Assembly: GCA_029218485.1 (NCBI GenBank)
Contig: JAQXRK010000241.1
Coordinates: 1 to 5,831, forward strand
Length of the DNA stretch: 5,831 nucleotides
Reading direction: 5' to 3'
Origin: a bacterium
Lineage (GTDB): Bacteria > Bacillota > Clostridia > Christensenellales > CAG-138
Under the pieces are notes generated by a model. That model searched no databases, was not told the origin of the DNA, and was given only the letters and a program-made list of their open reading frames with translations. Every line of letters starts with the position of its first letter. Position 1 is the first letter of the stretch. Positions 5,051-5,831 of the stretch are shown here, one piece after another. Position numbers and translations under genes: made by a program.

Positions 5051-5083
5051 ATTATATTACCACTTTACTATGATAAAGCGCAA
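5051..5083 (-). promoter_or_regulatory. Promoter of the amino acid transporter operon with a candidate operator
   Basis: In minus sense there are two overlapping readings: a perfect TATAAT (5056-5051), or TAATAT three bases upstream of it with a TG extension, 18 bases from TTGCGC (5083-5078). CTTTA (5063-5067) and TAAAG (5074-5078) form an inverted repeat with a six-base centre between the -35 and -10, a position where a bound repressor would block polymerase. The start point would lie about 20-30 bases before the ATG at 5020. The -35 is weak in both readings. Confidence 0.55.
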
Positions 5084-5180
5084 TACCTTTTTGAAAAATT
5101 TTTTATACTTTTTTGCGGAACGGGCGGCAGCGGTGTCACACAAAGTTTACAGGATACTGCTGAATCTTTTCATGGAAGTG

Positions 5181-5189
5181 TGTTATACT
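5181..5189 (+). promoter_or_regulatory. Extended -10 promoter of the DUF1002 gene
   Basis: TGTTATACT is a TGn-extended -10 with TATACT (5184-5189). No convincing -35 is present; CTGAAT at 5160-5165 is the nearest candidate. The predicted start near 5196 is immediately before the hairpin at 5197-5237 and about 70 bases before the ATG. It is divergent from the transporter promoter about 100 bases away. Confidence 0.5.
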
Positions 5190-5196
5190 ACCCACC

Positions 5197-5237
5197 ATCC
5201 GGAAGGTTTGCCGGTATCGGGCCGGCAGAAACCGGAT
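5197..5237 (+). promoter_or_regulatory. 5' UTR stem-loop of the DUF1002 gene
   Basis: GGTTTGCCGG (5205-5214) pairs with CCGGC (5222-5226) and AAACC (5229-5233), with a two-base AG bulge and a seven-base loop (5215-5221). Beyond a four-base bulge, ATCC (5197-5200) pairs with GGAT (5234-5237). It begins at the predicted transcript start and ends 11 bases before the Shine-Dalgarno site AAGGAGGG (5249-5256). A 5' hairpin of this kind may protect the mRNA or be a control element. No known riboswitch core is visible. Confidence 0.55.
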
Positions 5238-5265
5238 GATATCCATCCAAGGAGGGATGTTCTTT

Positions 5266-5831
5266 ATGATGAAGAAAGTGATTGCGGCGCTGTGCGGCAC
5301 CATGCTGCTGCTCACAACGCCCTTTGCCGCTCTGGCGGAGACGGAGCGCAAAGCGGAAGCGGATATGACCTTCGGCGAAATCCAGACGGTGGAGGAGACG
5401 CCCCTGCCGGACGACGGACTGACCACGCCGGGCCCCACGGCGGAGTCGACCGCTGCGCCTGACGCGCAGCCGGAAGAGACTCCTGCGCCGGACACGGAGC
5501 CGACCGCCACGCCGGGGGATGGCACGGGGTTCGTCGCGCAGCAGCGCGTGACCATGGGCGCGGATCTGACCGATGCACAGCGCGCGGCGGTGTACCGCGA
5601 CTTCGGCATTGAGCCCGGCAGCGTGCGCGAGCTGACCGTGACCAACAAGGAGGAGCGCAGATACCTGGAGGGCCTGGTGCCGGATCGCAAGATCGGCAGC
5701 GTTGCGCTCTCATGCATCTTTATCACCACGCTGGAACCGGGCTCCGGACTCGATATTGAGATCTACAATATCAATTACTGCACGGAGCAGATGTATGTGA
5801 ACGCACTGACCACAGCGGGTATCACCGATGC
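5266..5831 (+). CDS. Secreted DUF1002 domain protein (YpuA-like), cut by the window end
   Basis: The first 188 codons are open to the window edge; the C-terminus is missing. Residues 1-24 are a signal peptide with an ALA|E cleavage site after Ala24 and no lipobox, so the protein is predicted to be secreted or wall-associated. Residues 25-90 are a low-complexity linker rich in Thr, Pro, Glu and Asp (for example TPAPDTEPTATPGD near 73-85). The recognisable domain starts near residue 95: VTMGADLTDAQR (95-106), LTVTNKEERRYLEGLVP (123-139), IGSVALS (143-149), GSGLDIEIYNI (160-170) and MYVNALTTAGITD (176-188). These match the DUF1002/YpuA family as I know it; its function is not established. AAGGAGGG (5249-5256) is nine bases before the ATG at 5266. 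The in-frame ATG at 5257 touches that site and is unlikely, and the ATG at 5269 is an equally possible start. It is transcribed away from the transporter operon. Confidence 0.9.
   Translation, partial: MMKKVIAALCGTMLLLTTPFAALAETERKAEADMTFGEIQTVEETPLPDDGLTTPGPTAESTAAPDAQPEETPAPDTEPTATPGDGTGFVAQQRVTMGADLTDAQRAAVYRDFGIEPGSVRELTVTNKEERRYLEGLVPDRKIGSVALSCIFITTLEPGSGLDIEIYNINYCTEQMYVNALTTAGITD

Noticed and set aside
4926..5729. Open frames of 178 codons (+, 4926-5462) and 197 codons (-, 5136-5729) at the right end.
   Set aside because: They overlap the start of the binding lipoprotein gene and the DUF1002 gene in other frames. The DUF1002 frame has the signal peptide, Shine-Dalgarno site and family motifs.

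Overview
The window looks like chromosomal DNA of a Gram-positive anaerobe of the Clostridia type. The evidence is two secreted lipoproteins with short lipobox signal peptides, Thr/Pro/Glu-rich linkers after signal peptides, purine-rich Shine-Dalgarno sites (GGGAGG, AAGGAGGG), sigma-A-like promoters, and a DUF1002 (YpuA-type) protein. No species can be named from the sequence. The left part (about 1-2560) is visibly richer in A+T than the transporter operon on the right (about 2565-5020).

Layout, left to right. 1-156: no supportable gene; a strong terminator hairpin at 67-96. 157-765 (-): histidine phosphatase whose usual RHG motif reads QHT. 766-1142: a structured leader with three consecutive hairpins (780-811, 830-865, 869-913), a GC-rich repeat module, and a candidate small RNA gene with its own promoter. 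1143-2231 (-): a lipoprotein of unknown function with two similar-looking domains. 2232-2662: the lipoprotein promoter, a 12-bp palindrome, a terminator hairpin, a second copy of the candidate small RNA with its promoter, and a second copy of the GC-rich module. 2663-5020 (-): a complete polar amino acid ABC importer operon, transcribed in the order binding lipoprotein, permease, ATPase, with a strong hairpin between the first two genes. 5021-5265: a divergent promoter region with a long 5' UTR hairpin. 5266-5831 (+): a secreted DUF1002 protein, cut by the window end.

How the genes work together: the three transporter genes form one uptake system. The lipoprotein captures the amino acid outside the membrane, the permease forms the channel (probably as a homodimer), and the ATPase drives import. 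The other genes have no evident pathway link to it.

The most interesting signal is a 63-bp element present twice (1027-1089 and 2464-2526; 53 of 63 positions identical, no gaps). On the minus strand each copy is preceded by a sigma-A-like promoter with a 17-bp spacer and a TATACT box. The predicted start point falls at the base of a three-way-junction fold, whose closing stem runs into a U-tract. One closing-stem base pair shows a compensatory change between copies. This looks like a duplicated, independently transcribed small RNA of about 65-75 nt that I do not recognise as any known family.
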